Assembly (NCBI GenBank): GCA_964569315.1
Contig: CAZMUZ010000004.1
Location: 22,576 to 86,575 of the forward strand
Direction of reading: 5' to 3'
DNA length: 64,000 nucleotides
DNA from: CADEFF01 sp964569315
Lineage (GTDB): Bacteria > Pseudomonadota > Alphaproteobacteria > Dongiales > Dongiaceae
In this document: positions 36,825 through 45,457 of the stretch, in pieces
Layout of the letters: every line of letters starts with the position of its first letter
How positions within the stretch are numbered: position 1 is the stretch's first letter
Position numbers and translations under genes: made by a program
Notes under the pieces: generated by a model
The model's database searches: none
The model's input: only the letters and a program-made list of their open reading frames with translations
What the model was told of the DNA's origin: nothing

Positions 36825-37044
36825 GACACAATCCGCCGGCGCGATCGCGACGATGGCGCGAAAGCTCGGCTGCGGCAGCGGCGAGATCCGGCGATTTCGT
36901 CGCGATCTTGCGGCGATGGCCGGCCGGATGAGCGGCTTGGGGCGGATCGCTTGTCAAGCAACGGGCGCGCGCGCCAAGATCGTCGCTCGGGCCGCCACGG
37001 CCGCGCCGGGCGGCACCGTTTCCGGCCGCAGGAGACGACACGCC

Positions 37045-37713
37045 ATGACGCCGAGACGCTTTCCGCAGCCCACCAGCCGCGAAGCGGCGATCGTTCCCGG
37101 GCAGACCGCCCTGTTGGTCGTCGATGTGCAAAATTACTGCGCCCGTCGCGGCGAGGGCGAGTTCGAACGCCCCACGGCGGCCGACGAATACTATCTGCAG
37201 CGCGTGGAACGGCAGGTTCTGCCCAATCTCGCGCGCTTGATCGGCGCCTTCCGGCGCGACGGCATCGAGGTGATCTACACGGTGATCGAGAGCCTGACGG
37301 CGGACGGGCGCGACCGCAGCCTCGATCACAAGCTCTCCGACATGCATGTGCCGCGAGGCTCGCGGCTCGGCAAGGTGGTGGAGGAGATCGCGCCCGCCGC
37401 CGACGAGATGGTGATCCCGAAGACCGCCTCGGGCGTCTTCAACGCCACCAACATGGAGTATGTGCTGCGCAATCTCGGCGTCGAGTATCTCGTGGTCGCA
37501 GGCGTCTTCACCAACCAGTGCGTGGAATCGGCGGTGCGCGACGCCGCCGATCGCGGCTTCATGGTGACGACGGTCGAGGATTGCTGCGCGACGAAGACGC
37601 AAGCCTGGCACGATGCGGCGCTGGTGACGCTCGGCGGTTACAGCCGTCTGCGGAGCGCCGATCAGGTGATCCGGGAGCTGGGAGCGCCGGCCAGGGCGGC
37701 CGCATCCCGGTGA
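37045..37713 (+). CDS. Isochorismatase-family hydrolase (cysteine hydrolase)
   Basis: A 222-residue cytoplasmic hydrolase. The catalytic triad of this family is visible: Asp27 (LLVVDVQNY), Lys126 (VIPKTASG) and Cys159 (VFTNQCVESAVRDAADRGF). Relatives cleave isochorismate, nicotinamide, ureidoacrylate or carbamoyl compounds. The sequence does not tell which; the C-N cleaving members are the commoner match. An AGGAGA ribosome-binding site supports the ATG at 37045. It is followed after 22 bp by a methyltransferase and then a cupin gene, so these form a small plus-strand operon divergent from the giant glycosyltransferase. Confidence 0.85.
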   Translation: MTPRRFPQPTSREAAIVPGQTALLVVDVQNYCARRGEGEFERPTAADEYYLQRVERQVLPNLARLIGAFRRDGIEVIYTVIESLTADGRDRSLDHKLSDMHVPRGSRLGKVVEEIAPAADEMVIPKTASGVFNATNMEYVLRNLGVEYLVVAGVFTNQCVESAVRDAADRGFMVTTVEDCCATKTQAWHDAALVTLGGYSRLRSADQVIRELGAPARAAASR

Positions 37714-37735
37714 TCGCCGGCGAGCGCCGCCGCCG

Positions 37736-38569
37736 GTGACCGACGACGCGCCCGGCGCGGCGATCCGGCGGCACTACGCGGCGCCGCGTCTGCTGGAGGA
37801 GATCCTCGGCGCCCTCAGCGAAGCCGACATCGACGAGTCCCCGCTCGACCCCGACCGCCTGGCGCCGGCGGACCAGTTCCACAGCCGCGGCCTCGCGGCC
37901 ACGGAAGCGCTTGCCTCCCTCGCGGGCTTCGCGCCCGGCGCCGCGGTGCTCGATCTCGGTGCCGGTATCGGCGGGCCGGCGCGCTGGATCGCCAAGCGCC
38001 ACCCCGTCTCCGTCACCGGCCTCGATCTCAGCCTCGATTATTGTCGCGTGGCCACGCGGCTGACCGCGCGTTGCGGGCTCGAGGACCGGGTGCATTTCGT
38101 CGAAGGCGATGCGCTCGCCATGCCTTTCGCCGATGCGAGCTTCGACCTCGTCTGGACGCAGCATGTCGCCGGCAACATCGCCAACCGGCCGCAGCTTTAT
38201 GCGGAGGTCGCACGGGTGCTGAAGCCGGGCGGGCGGTTCGTCCTGCACGACATCTTCGCCGGCGCCGTCGCGGGCCTGCATTTTCCCGTGCCCTGGGCGA
38301 CCGCGCCCGCCATGAGCCATCTCCTGCGGCCCAACAAGATGAAGACGCTGCTCGGCACCCACGGCTTCGAGGCGGTCGCCTGGCTCGACATGACCGCGCC
38401 GACCCTCGCCTGGCTCGACGGGCTCGCCGGCCGGCAGACGCCGCCGGTCGGGCTCGGGCCCTGGCTGGTGATGGGGGCGGATTACCGGACGAAGCTCGCC
38501 AATCTGCGCCGCAACCTCGCCGAGGACCGCATCGAGATCCATATGGGCGCCTTCCGCCGGATCGCCTAG
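37736..38569 (+). CDS. Class I SAM-dependent methyltransferase, small-molecule type
   Basis: A 277-residue methyltransferase. Motif I is VLDLGAGIGGPARWIA, the acidic end of strand 2 is VTGLDLSLDYC, motif II is VHFVEGDALAMPFADASFD, and motif III/IV is RVLKPGGRFVLHDIF. The layout resembles sarcosine/dimethylglycine N-methyltransferases and other UbiE-like enzymes acting on small molecules. The start is the GTG at 37736, 22 bp after the isochorismatase gene. The substrate is unknown. Confidence 0.85.
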   Translation: MTDDAPGAAIRRHYAAPRLLEEILGALSEADIDESPLDPDRLAPADQFHSRGLAATEALASLAGFAPGAAVLDLGAGIGGPARWIAKRHPVSVTGLDLSLDYCRVATRLTARCGLEDRVHFVEGDALAMPFADASFDLVWTQHVAGNIANRPQLYAEVARVLKPGGRFVLHDIFAGAVAGLHFPVPWATAPAMSHLLRPNKMKTLLGTHGFEAVAWLDMTAPTLAWLDGLAGRQTPPVGLGPWLVMGADYRTKLANLRRNLAEDRIEIHMGAFRRIA

Positions 38570-38625
38570 AAGCGCGCCGCGGCCTCTGCCAGAATGGGCG
38601 GCGTCACCCCGAAGGAGAGTGCCGC

Positions 38626-39027
38626 ATGGCGACGCAAGCCCGTCCCCCCGCGACCGACAGCCCGGCGACCGAAGCGAGCGCGCCGGCGGCGCCGATCGCC
38701 GCGCCCTTTGCCGGCTCGGCCTATCGCTTCGCCGACCGCAATCCCTGGCAGCGTACGCCGGAGGGCTATTGGGTGAAGCCGCTCTACGAAGACAAGGCGT
38801 TGGGCGAGCGGACCCTGCTCATGCGCATCGAGCCCGGCACTGTCTCCCGGCCGCACGCCCATGAGGGCGAGCTCGAGCAAATCTACATGGTGGAAGGCAC
38901 CTTCCAGGATCAGAGCGGGCTCCTGCGTCCGGGCGACTATGCCTGCCGCGCGCCGGGCTCGATCCATAGCGGCCGCACCGATACCGGCTGCGTCATGCTG
39001 CTGATCTATTCGCGCAAGCGGCCCTGA
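38626..39027 (+). CDS. Cupin-domain protein (ChrR-like)
   Basis: A 133-residue single-domain cupin. After a 35-residue Ala/Pro-rich N-terminus comes a beta barrel with the first cupin motif RPHAHEGELEQIYMVEG (two His and one Glu metal ligands) and the second motif PGSIHSGRTDTGC (third His). It resembles the C-terminal cupin of ChrR anti-sigma proteins, but no sigma factor gene is near. It probably binds a metal and a small molecule. An AAGGAG site supports the ATG. It ends 28 bp before a convergent gene. Confidence 0.82.
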   Translation: MATQARPPATDSPATEASAPAAPIAAPFAGSAYRFADRNPWQRTPEGYWVKPLYEDKALGERTLLMRIEPGTVSRPHAHEGELEQIYMVEGTFQDQSGLLRPGDYACRAPGSIHSGRTDTGCVMLLIYSRKRP

Positions 39028-39055
39028 ACGGAACGACAGCCCCCGGGCGACGCGC

Positions 39056-39796
39056 CTAGTCCGGGCGGCGTTGCGCGAGCTGCGGCCGGAGCGCCAGCCC
39101 CGAGATCTCGCGTACCAGCTTTGCCAGCAGCACATCGCGGAAGCTTTCCATCGAGGGCGCGATGCTGACGAAGGCGCCGGCGCCGCCGATCACCTGCGCG
39201 GCGAAATGCTCGGGCAGCGGCACCGGGCTCAGGAAATCGGTCGAGAACTCGGAGCGGATCACGAGGCCGTTGATGGTGATTCCCTCGGCAACCGCCTCGT
39301 CGCGCGCGACCGAGGCGCGCGGCGCGCCGATATCGGGGCCGTCGGCCGAGATGTCGATCACGCGCCGGAGGCCTTCATAGCCGTTCTCCGCCAGCATCCG
39401 CCGCGAGAAGCGGATCGCGCCGCCGATCGAGTTGTAGCCTTCCGCGCGACGCGGCGCGGCAAGCAGCTTCGCCGCGAAGGCCTCCGCCGACTCGCGATCG
39501 CGGATGATCGTCCAGTCCACCACGAGGTCCTGGGAGAAGCTGCCGGCCCATTCGATATAGGCGACGGCGATCGCGCCGATCTCGCCATAGGAGATGGCGG
39601 TCAGCACCTCGGGATCGGTGATCGCTGCGGCATAGCCCTGGCGCTGCATGCGCATCTCGGTGTTGTCGATCGAGCCGGACGCATCGCCGGCCAGTACCAG
39701 CTCCAGATCGACCGGTTCTGCGGCTGCGGACGGCGCCGCCGCGCCGGCGAGCGCGGCCATGAGCCAGAAGGCGCCGCGGCTAGGCCGCCGGCGCAT
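39056..39796 (-). CDS. DUF1194 secreted von Willebrand A-like protein
   Basis: A 246-residue exported protein. A signal peptide (RRRPSRGAFWLMAALAGAAA) precedes a VWA-like domain whose metal-binding site reads DASGSIDNTEM; the later SADGPDIGAP is also typical of DUF1194. Such proteins occur in alphaproteobacteria without known function and may bind a ligand or protein through the metal site. The ATG at 39796 lies inside the end of the upstream ATPase gene (17-bp overlap), and no good ribosome-binding site is seen, so translation may depend on coupling. It is the last gene of the peptide-type importer operon. Confidence 0.8.
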   Translation of the reverse strand: MRRRPSRGAFWLMAALAGAAAPSAAAEPVDLELVLAGDASGSIDNTEMRMQRQGYAAAITDPEVLTAISYGEIGAIAVAYIEWAGSFSQDLVVDWTIIRDRESAEAFAAKLLAAPRRAEGYNSIGGAIRFSRRMLAENGYEGLRRVIDISADGPDIGAPRASVARDEAVAEGITINGLVIRSEFSTDFLSPVPLPEHFAAQVIGGAGAFVSIAPSMESFRDVLLAKLVREISGLALRPQLAQRRPD

Positions 39797-40760
39797 GGAG
39801 GAAACAATCGACGCGATGCGGCGGCGCTCCGTTGCCGACCGTGTAGGTCGCCGGCCGTTCCGCGGCGCAGCGCGGCATGACCATCGGGCAGCGCGGATGG
39901 AAGGCGCAGCCGGGCGGCGGGGCCTCCGGATTGGGCACGTCGCCCGAGAGGATCGTGCGCCGGCGCCGGCGCGCCGCATCGGGCTCGGGAATCGCGGAGA
40001 AGAGCGCGGAGGTATAGGGATGCGCCGGGTTGGCGTAGAGCCGGCGCTTCTCCGCGACCTCGACGATGCGCCCCAGATACATGACCGCGACGCGGTCGCT
40101 GACATGCTCCACCACCGCGAGGTCGTGCGAGATGAAGACATAGGAGAGCCCGAGCCGCGCGCGGAGATCGACCAGCAGGTTCAGCACCTGCGCCTGGATC
40201 GAGACGTCGAGCGCGGAAACCGGCTCGTCGGCGACGATCAGCTTCGGCTCGAGGGCGATGGCGCGCGCGATGCCGATGCGCTGGCGCTGCCCGCCGGAGA
40301 ATTCGTGCGGATAGCGCGCCGCCGCGTCGGGCTCGAGGCCGACGAGGGTCAGCAGCTCCGCCACCCGCCGGCTTCGTGTCCCGCCATCGCCGATCCGGTG
40401 GATCGCGAGCGGCTCGGCGATGCTGTCGCCGACGTTGCAGCGGGGATCGAGCGAGGCGTAGGGATCCTGGAAGATGAGCTGCATGTCGCGCCGCCGCCGG
40501 CGGAGCGCCGAGGGCGTCAAGCTGAGGAGGTCCTGCCCGTCGAAGCGGACCTCTCCGGCATCGGGCTCGATCAGCCGCAGCATCAGCCGGCCGAGGGTGG
40601 ATTTCCCCGAGCCGGATTCGCCGACGATGCCGAGCGTCTCGCCGGGCCGGATCGCGAGGCTCACCCCGTCGACCGCCGTGACGACGCCCTTTCCGTCGCG
40701 CGCGAGGAAGCGCTTCACGACGCCTTTCACCTCGAGGAGCGGGCCCCTGTCGCCGCTCAT
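39780..40760 (-). CDS. Peptide-type ABC transporter ATP-binding protein (DppF/OppF-like)
   Basis: A 326-residue ATPase. Walker A is GESGSGKST, the Q-loop is IFQDPYASLDPR, the signature motif is FSGGQRQRIGIARA, and Walker B is LIVADEPVSALD. The C-terminal Opp/Dpp extension carries the iron-sulfur-like cysteines (CAFHPRCPM...CAAERP), usual in oligopeptide ATPases. It works with the upstream DppD-like ATPase as a heterodimer. The start at 40760 overlaps the upstream stop (ATGA). Confidence 0.92.
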   Translation of the reverse strand: MSGDRGPLLEVKGVVKRFLARDGKGVVTAVDGVSLAIRPGETLGIVGESGSGKSTLGRLMLRLIEPDAGEVRFDGQDLLSLTPSALRRRRRDMQLIFQDPYASLDPRCNVGDSIAEPLAIHRIGDGGTRSRRVAELLTLVGLEPDAAARYPHEFSGGQRQRIGIARAIALEPKLIVADEPVSALDVSIQAQVLNLLVDLRARLGLSYVFISHDLAVVEHVSDRVAVMYLGRIVEVAEKRRLYANPAHPYTSALFSAIPEPDAARRRRRTILSGDVPNPEAPPPGCAFHPRCPMVMPRCAAERPATYTVGNGAPPHRVDCFLHAPAA

Positions 40761-41731
40761 GCGGGGTTCCAGCAGGCGGCCGACGCGCCGTCGAGCGGCA
40801 GCAGCGCCGGCCGCTCCGCGGCGCAACGCGCGAGGCGGCGCGGGCAGCGATCGACGAAGCTGCAGCCGACACCGCGTCGACCGGGCGGCGGCACGTTGCC
40901 GGGGATGGTGGCGAGACGGTCGGCAGTGCTGCCAAGCCGCGGCCGCGAGGCGAGGAGCCCCAGCGTGTAGGGGTGCCGCGGCCGGCGGAACAGCGACGCG
41001 GCCGGGGCCTCCTCGACGATGCGGCCGGCATACATGACCGACACACGGTCGCAGAGCTCGGCGACGACGCCGAGATCGTGGGTGATGAGCAGGAGCGCCA
41101 TATGGAACTCCTGTCGCAGCCGGCGCAGCAGGTCGAGGATCTGCGCCTGGATCGTGACGTCGAGCGCCGTGGTCGGCTCGTCGGCGATCAACAGCCTGGG
41201 CCGGCAGGCGAGCGCCATGGCGATCATCGCGCGCTGGCGAAGCCCGCCCGAGAGCTGGTGGGGATATTGCTCCACCCGACGGCGCGGCGCGCCGACGCCG
41301 ACGGCCGCGAGCAGCCGCACCGCCTCCTCGCGCGCCACAGCACCGTTCATGTCGCGATGCACCCGCAGCACCTCGGCGATCTGGAAGCCGATGGTGAGGG
41401 TCGGGTTGAGGCTCGTCATCGGCTCCTGGAACACCATGCCGATGCGGTCGCCGCGAATCGCGCGCATCCGGGGTTCGCTGAGCTGCAGCAGGTCCTCGCC
41501 GTCGAAGCGGATGCGCCCCGCCTCGATCTTCGCCGGCGGGGTCGGCAGGAGCCGCATCACCGACATGGCGGTGACGCTCTTGCCGCAGCCGGATTCGCCT
41601 ACCAGCCCGACCGCCTCGCCGGCATGGAGCGTCAGGCTCGCTTCCTCGACGACGCGCAGCGTTCCCTCCTCGCCGCGAAAGGCGACGGTCAGCCCTTCGA
41701 TCGCGAGAAGCGGCGCCGCGTCCTCGCTCAT
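40757..41731 (-). CDS. Peptide-type ABC transporter ATP-binding protein (DppD/OppD-like)
   Basis: A 324-residue ATPase partner of the DppF-like protein. Walker A is GESGCGKSV, the Q-loop is VFQEPMTSLNPT, the signature is LSGGLRQRAMIAMAL, and Walker B is LLIADEPTTALD. The C-terminus has the Cys motif (CSFVDRCPRRLARCAAERP) of the Opp/Dpp group. ATG 41731 overlaps the stop of the acetamidase/formamidase gene (ATGA), tightly joining the amidase to the importer. Confidence 0.92.
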   Translation of the reverse strand: MSEDAAPLLAIEGLTVAFRGEEGTLRVVEEASLTLHAGEAVGLVGESGCGKSVTAMSVMRLLPTPPAKIEAGRIRFDGEDLLQLSEPRMRAIRGDRIGMVFQEPMTSLNPTLTIGFQIAEVLRVHRDMNGAVAREEAVRLLAAVGVGAPRRRVEQYPHQLSGGLRQRAMIAMALACRPRLLIADEPTTALDVTIQAQILDLLRRLRQEFHMALLLITHDLGVVAELCDRVSVMYAGRIVEEAPAASLFRRPRHPYTLGLLASRPRLGSTADRLATIPGNVPPPGRRGVGCSFVDRCPRRLARCAAERPALLPLDGASAACWNPA

Positions 41732-42672
41732 TCGAAGACGGCGCGCGGGAAGTAGAAGGACACCACCCAGTTCGGCTGGTCGACGATCTCGCTGATCTTG
41801 AGATCGCCGGCCACGCTGCAGAGCATGTAGGCATCGACCGCCGAGAGATTGTGCCGCCGGCACAGCAGGTCGATCATGCCCTGCACCGCGTCGCGCGCGC
41901 CGGTCATCAGGTCGGGACCGATGCCGGTCGTCGCATCCCAGCCGGCGCGGCCGCGCGGATCGGCGGCGCGGTTCGGAACGAAGAAGCGCGGAAAGGCGAA
42001 ATTCGCCTGCTTGACCAGCTCGAGCTTGAGGGCGATGTCCATCTGGCTCTCGATCGCGGTGCCGCAGATCTCGCCGTCGCCCTGCGCGGCATGGGTGTCG
42101 CCCACCGAGAACAGGCCGCCCGCCACCTCCACCGGCAGCCAGAGCTCGGTGCCTTCCGCCATGTCGCGGATATCCATGTTGCCGCCGACGCGGCGCGGCG
42201 GCACCACGCTGTGATGGCCGGGCTCGGCCGGCGCGAGGCCGATGGTGCCGCAGAAGGGCCGGAGCGGCACGCGCCCGCCCGGGCCGAAGGCGGCCGGCGT
42301 GCCGAGCCCTTTCTCGTAGCGCCAGACATGCAGCGCCGGATCCTTGAACTGGTCGGCGAGCAGACCGAAGCCCGGAATGCTCGCGGTCCAGCCCCAGCCG
42401 GAGGCGGCATAGCCCAGCACCGTCACCTTGATCGCGTCGCCCGGCTCCGCGTCATGCACGTAGATCGGCCCGGAAACCGGATTTACCTTGCCGAAATCGA
42501 GCTTGGCGATGTCCGCCACCGTCGAGGCGGCGGTGAGCTGCCCGCCCGACGAATCGACGGTCTTGAACTCGACCGTGTCCCCCGGCGCCACCATGAGGCG
42601 CGGGGTGATGCCGTTGTCCCAGCCGAAATGGCTCTGCGATTTGTGGATCGTGTGGTTGCAGCCGAGCGTCAT
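41728..42672 (-). CDS. Acetamidase/formamidase family protein (FmdA/AmdA-like)
   Basis: A 314-residue amidase of the FmdA/AmdA family that releases ammonia from short amides such as formamide or acetamide. Recognised blocks are MTLGCNHTIHKSQSHFGWDN at the start, the GLAPAEPGHHSVVPPRRVGGNMDIRD region carrying conserved Gly/Asn/Asp residues, and FSVGDTHAAQGDGEICGTA, all typical. It lies between the peptide-type binding protein and the two ATPases, and overlaps the next gene, so its substrate is likely delivered by that importer. The 160-bp gap upstream contains a short tandem repeat at the binding-protein stop codon. Confidence 0.9.
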   Translation of the reverse strand: MTLGCNHTIHKSQSHFGWDNGITPRLMVAPGDTVEFKTVDSSGGQLTAASTVADIAKLDFGKVNPVSGPIYVHDAEPGDAIKVTVLGYAASGWGWTASIPGFGLLADQFKDPALHVWRYEKGLGTPAAFGPGGRVPLRPFCGTIGLAPAEPGHHSVVPPRRVGGNMDIRDMAEGTELWLPVEVAGGLFSVGDTHAAQGDGEICGTAIESQMDIALKLELVKQANFAFPRFFVPNRAADPRGRAGWDATTGIGPDLMTGARDAVQGMIDLLCRRHNLSAVDAYMLCSVAGDLKISEIVDQPNWVVSFYFPRAVFE

Positions 42673-42810
42673 CGCCCTTGGCCTCCTCTGCCTTGCCGAT
42701 CTCGAGCGGGTTCGCGAAACCGCCTCCAGCGCCGGTCACCCGGACGAATCGCGGGCGCGGGAGGGAGCGAGCGGCAGGGCGGCGTCGAGGCCGCCGCCCT
42801 GGCGCGCCCG

Positions 42811-42842
42811 CCAGCTTACTGCGCGCCCCAGCTTACTGCGCG
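42811..42842. repeat. Two-copy 15-bp direct repeat at the 3' end of the binding-protein gene
   Basis: CCAGCTTACTGCGCG at 42811-42825 is repeated exactly at 42828-42842 with a period of 17 bp. The second copy includes the stop codon of the 42833-44455 gene, so the first copy is a duplicate of the gene end. Confidence 0.9.
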
Positions 42843-44455
42843 TCTGTCGCGTAGATGTAGTCGTAGTTGACCGGGATATGGATCGGCTCCACGAACAGCA
42901 CCGGGTCGCCGCCGACCCGGGCGCTGTGCATGGTGTAGCGGGTCTCGTTCATGATCGGGACCCACGGCGCGTCCGCCATCACCCCGGCATAGATATCGCT
43001 CCAGGCCTTGGCGCGGTCGGCGGCCTTGGCCGGGTCGGTCATGGCGTCGGCCGCGGCGGCCTTGGCGTCGAGGTCCGGGTTGCAGTACCAGGACCAGTTC
43101 CAGCCGCCCGGCACCGCGCCGGAGCAGCCGAGGATCACGCTGTAGAAATTGGACGGATCCGGAAAGTCCGCGATCCAGGCGAGGCCGCCCGACCAGACCA
43201 TCGGGGCCTGGCCCTCGGTGCCGCCGGCCGCGATCACCTCGGCCTGGGCCAGCGCCTTGATATCGGCCTTGATGCCGATCGCCGCCAGATCCTGCTGGAT
43301 CGCCTGCGCGATGCGCGGCTGCGGAACGGTGTTGGTGGTGTAGTGCTCGGTCGAGAAGCCGTTGGGGAAGCCCGCCTCGGCCAGCAGCGCCTTGGCCTTC
43401 GCCGGGTCGAAAGCATAGCCCGCGAAGTTGGGGTCGTAGCCGGGCATGGCGGGCGGCAGCACCTGGTTCGCCGGTTTGCCGCGGCCGTTGATGAGCTGGA
43501 CGATGCGGTCCTTGTTGATCGCCATGTTGACGGCCTGCCGGACCGCCGGATTGTCGAACGGCGCGACCTTCACGTTGAGCGCGACATAGCCGGTATGAAG
43601 CTGGTCGCCGACCACGTAGAGATCCTTGTTGGCGGGGTCGGTGGTGATCTGCACGAACTGCGCCGGCGGAATCCCGTCGCCGAGGATGTCCACCTCGCCC
43701 CGCTGCAGCCGAAGCAGGTTGACGGTCGGCTCCTGGCCGATCTCGAAGGTGATCCTGTCGAGATAGGGCACACCCTCGATGTGGTAGTCGGCGAAACGCT
43801 CGAGCGTCACGTTCTGCCCGAGGTTCCATTCGACGAACTTGAAGGCGCCGGTGCCCACCGGATGATGGCCGAAATCCGCGCCGTACTCCTCGACCGCTTC
43901 CTTCGGCACGACGAAGCCGAAATTGATCGCCATGATGTGCAGGAAGGCCGCGTTGGGCGCGCCGAGCTTGACGATCACGGTCTTGTCGTCCGGCGTCTCG
44001 ATGCCGGCGATCTCCTTGGCGCTGCCGCCCTGGAATTCGGCGAAGCCGACGATGCCGCTGAAATAGCCGGCGCCCGGGCTCTGCGTCGCCGGGTCGATCA
44101 TCCGTTGCAGCGAGTATTTCACGTCGGCGGAAGTCACCGCCCGGCCATTGTGGAACTTGAGGCCGTCGCGCAAGGTGAAGGTGTAGGCGAGGCCGTCCGC
44201 CGAGATCTCGTATTTCTCCGCCAGATCGGGCACGAGCTCGGTCGTGCCGGGCTTGTAGTCCATCAGCCCGTCGAAGATGCTCTTGATGATCGACCAGTTC
44301 TGCCAGTCGTAGCCGACGGCCGGATCGAGCGTGGAGATGTCGTCCTTGTAAGTGATGACGACCGATCCGCCCTGCTTCGGCGCCTCGGCGAACGCAGCGC
44401 TCGCCCCCGTCGCGGCCAGCAATATCGCCGCAACGGTCCTATAGATCGCTTGCAT
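42833..44455 (-). CDS. Peptide-type ABC transporter substrate-binding protein (SBP_bac_5 family)
   Basis: A 540-residue periplasmic protein. A signal peptide (IYRTVAAILLAATGASAAFA) ends near residue 23. The mature chain begins with PKQGGSVVITYKDDISTLDP and contains VTSADVKYSLQRMIDP and PAVRQAVNMAINKDRIVQLI, typical of DppA/OppA/NikA proteins. It collects the substrate for the importer. Location next to an amidase suggests an amide or small peptide rather than nickel. It lies third in the operon after the two permeases, an unusual but not unique gene order. Confidence 0.92.
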   Translation of the reverse strand: MQAIYRTVAAILLAATGASAAFAEAPKQGGSVVITYKDDISTLDPAVGYDWQNWSIIKSIFDGLMDYKPGTTELVPDLAEKYEISADGLAYTFTLRDGLKFHNGRAVTSADVKYSLQRMIDPATQSPGAGYFSGIVGFAEFQGGSAKEIAGIETPDDKTVIVKLGAPNAAFLHIMAINFGFVVPKEAVEEYGADFGHHPVGTGAFKFVEWNLGQNVTLERFADYHIEGVPYLDRITFEIGQEPTVNLLRLQRGEVDILGDGIPPAQFVQITTDPANKDLYVVGDQLHTGYVALNVKVAPFDNPAVRQAVNMAINKDRIVQLINGRGKPANQVLPPAMPGYDPNFAGYAFDPAKAKALLAEAGFPNGFSTEHYTTNTVPQPRIAQAIQQDLAAIGIKADIKALAQAEVIAAGGTEGQAPMVWSGGLAWIADFPDPSNFYSVILGCSGAVPGGWNWSWYCNPDLDAKAAAADAMTDPAKAADRAKAWSDIYAGVMADAPWVPIMNETRYTMHSARVGGDPVLFVEPIHIPVNYDYIYATDAQ

Positions 44456-44530
44456 GAGCTCTCTCCCAGGTGAGTCTCGGGGCGGCTCCGTCTGCCGGAT
44501 TGGAATTACCGCCCTCGGTTGTCCGCCATT

Positions 44531-45457
44531 TCATCGCAGGCGGATGCGCGGGTCAATGAGCGGCGTGACGAGGTCCGCCAGCAGGTTGCCGATCAGAATC
44601 GCGACGGCGGCGACCAGCGTGACGCCCATGATGACCGGATAGTCGAGCCGCTGGATGCCCTGCCAGGCGAGCTGCCCGATGCCGGGCCAGCCGAACACCG
44701 TCTCGACCACGACGGCGCCGCTCATGAAATAACCGATATCGAGCCCGATCATCGCGACGATCGGCAGAAGGGCGTTGCGCAGCGCATGGGTCAGCACCAC
44801 CCTGGACGGCGGCAGACCTTTGGCGCGGGCGGTTCGGATGTAGTCCTGGCGCAGCACCTCGACCATGCTCGAGCGCATCATGCGCGCATAGTATCCGCCG
44901 CCGGATATGCCGAGCGTGAGCGCCGGCAGCACCAGATTCCAGGGCGAGCCCCCGCCGAAGCCGTTCATCGGGAACCAGCCGAGCAGGTAGGCGAAGACAT
45001 AGATCAGCAGGAGCCCGACCACGAATTGCGGCGCCGACACGCCGGCGAAGCTGAACATCATGATCCAGCGGTCGCTCGGGCGCCCGCGTCTGGTCGCCGC
45101 CAGCACGCCTGCCGGAATGCCGATCAGGAGCTGGAAGAAGATCGCGCCCGCCATCAGATAGAGCGTGGCCGGGATGCGCGCGGCGACGAGCTCGCTGATG
45201 CGGATCTTCTGCGCGTAGGATCGGCCGAGGTCGCCTTGCGCCAACCGTCCCACATAGCGGACATATTGCTCGATCACCGGGCGATCGAGCCCGAGCTCGG
45301 TGCGGATCAGCTCTACCGTCGCGGGCGAGGCGTTGCGGCCCGCGATCATCCGCACCGGGTCGGCCGGAATGAGGTAGGCGAGCGCAAAGGAGATCAGGGT
45401 CACCCCGACGAGGGTAAGGATCGAGGCGAGGAAACGGCGGGCGAGATAGCGTGTCAC
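44531..45457 (-). CDS. Peptide-type ABC transporter permease (DppB-like)
   Basis: A 308-residue, six-helix permease. The N-terminus RYLARRFLASILTLVGVTLISF and the conserved NAS-x2-TVELIRTELGLDRP segment mark the DppB type. The EAA loop is TARAKGLPPSRVVLTHALRN. The start is GTG at 45457, overlapping the upstream permease stop (GTGA). It forms the membrane channel with the DppC-like protein. Confidence 0.92.
   Translation of the reverse strand: MTRYLARRFLASILTLVGVTLISFALAYLIPADPVRMIAGRNASPATVELIRTELGLDRPVIEQYVRYVGRLAQGDLGRSYAQKIRISELVAARIPATLYLMAGAIFFQLLIGIPAGVLAATRRGRPSDRWIMMFSFAGVSAPQFVVGLLLIYVFAYLLGWFPMNGFGGGSPWNLVLPALTLGISGGGYYARMMRSSMVEVLRQDYIRTARAKGLPPSRVVLTHALRNALLPIVAMIGLDIGYFMSGAVVVETVFGWPGIGQLAWQGIQRLDYPVIMGVTLVAAVAILIGNLLADLVTPLIDPRIRLR

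Noticed and set aside
34434..37739. Plus-strand frame of 1101 residues across the glycosyltransferase
   Set aside because: It is the complement of the giant glycosyltransferase gene and spans the isochorismatase in another frame. Composition is Arg/Gly/Ala-rich with no domain motifs, as expected of an antisense frame in GC-rich DNA.
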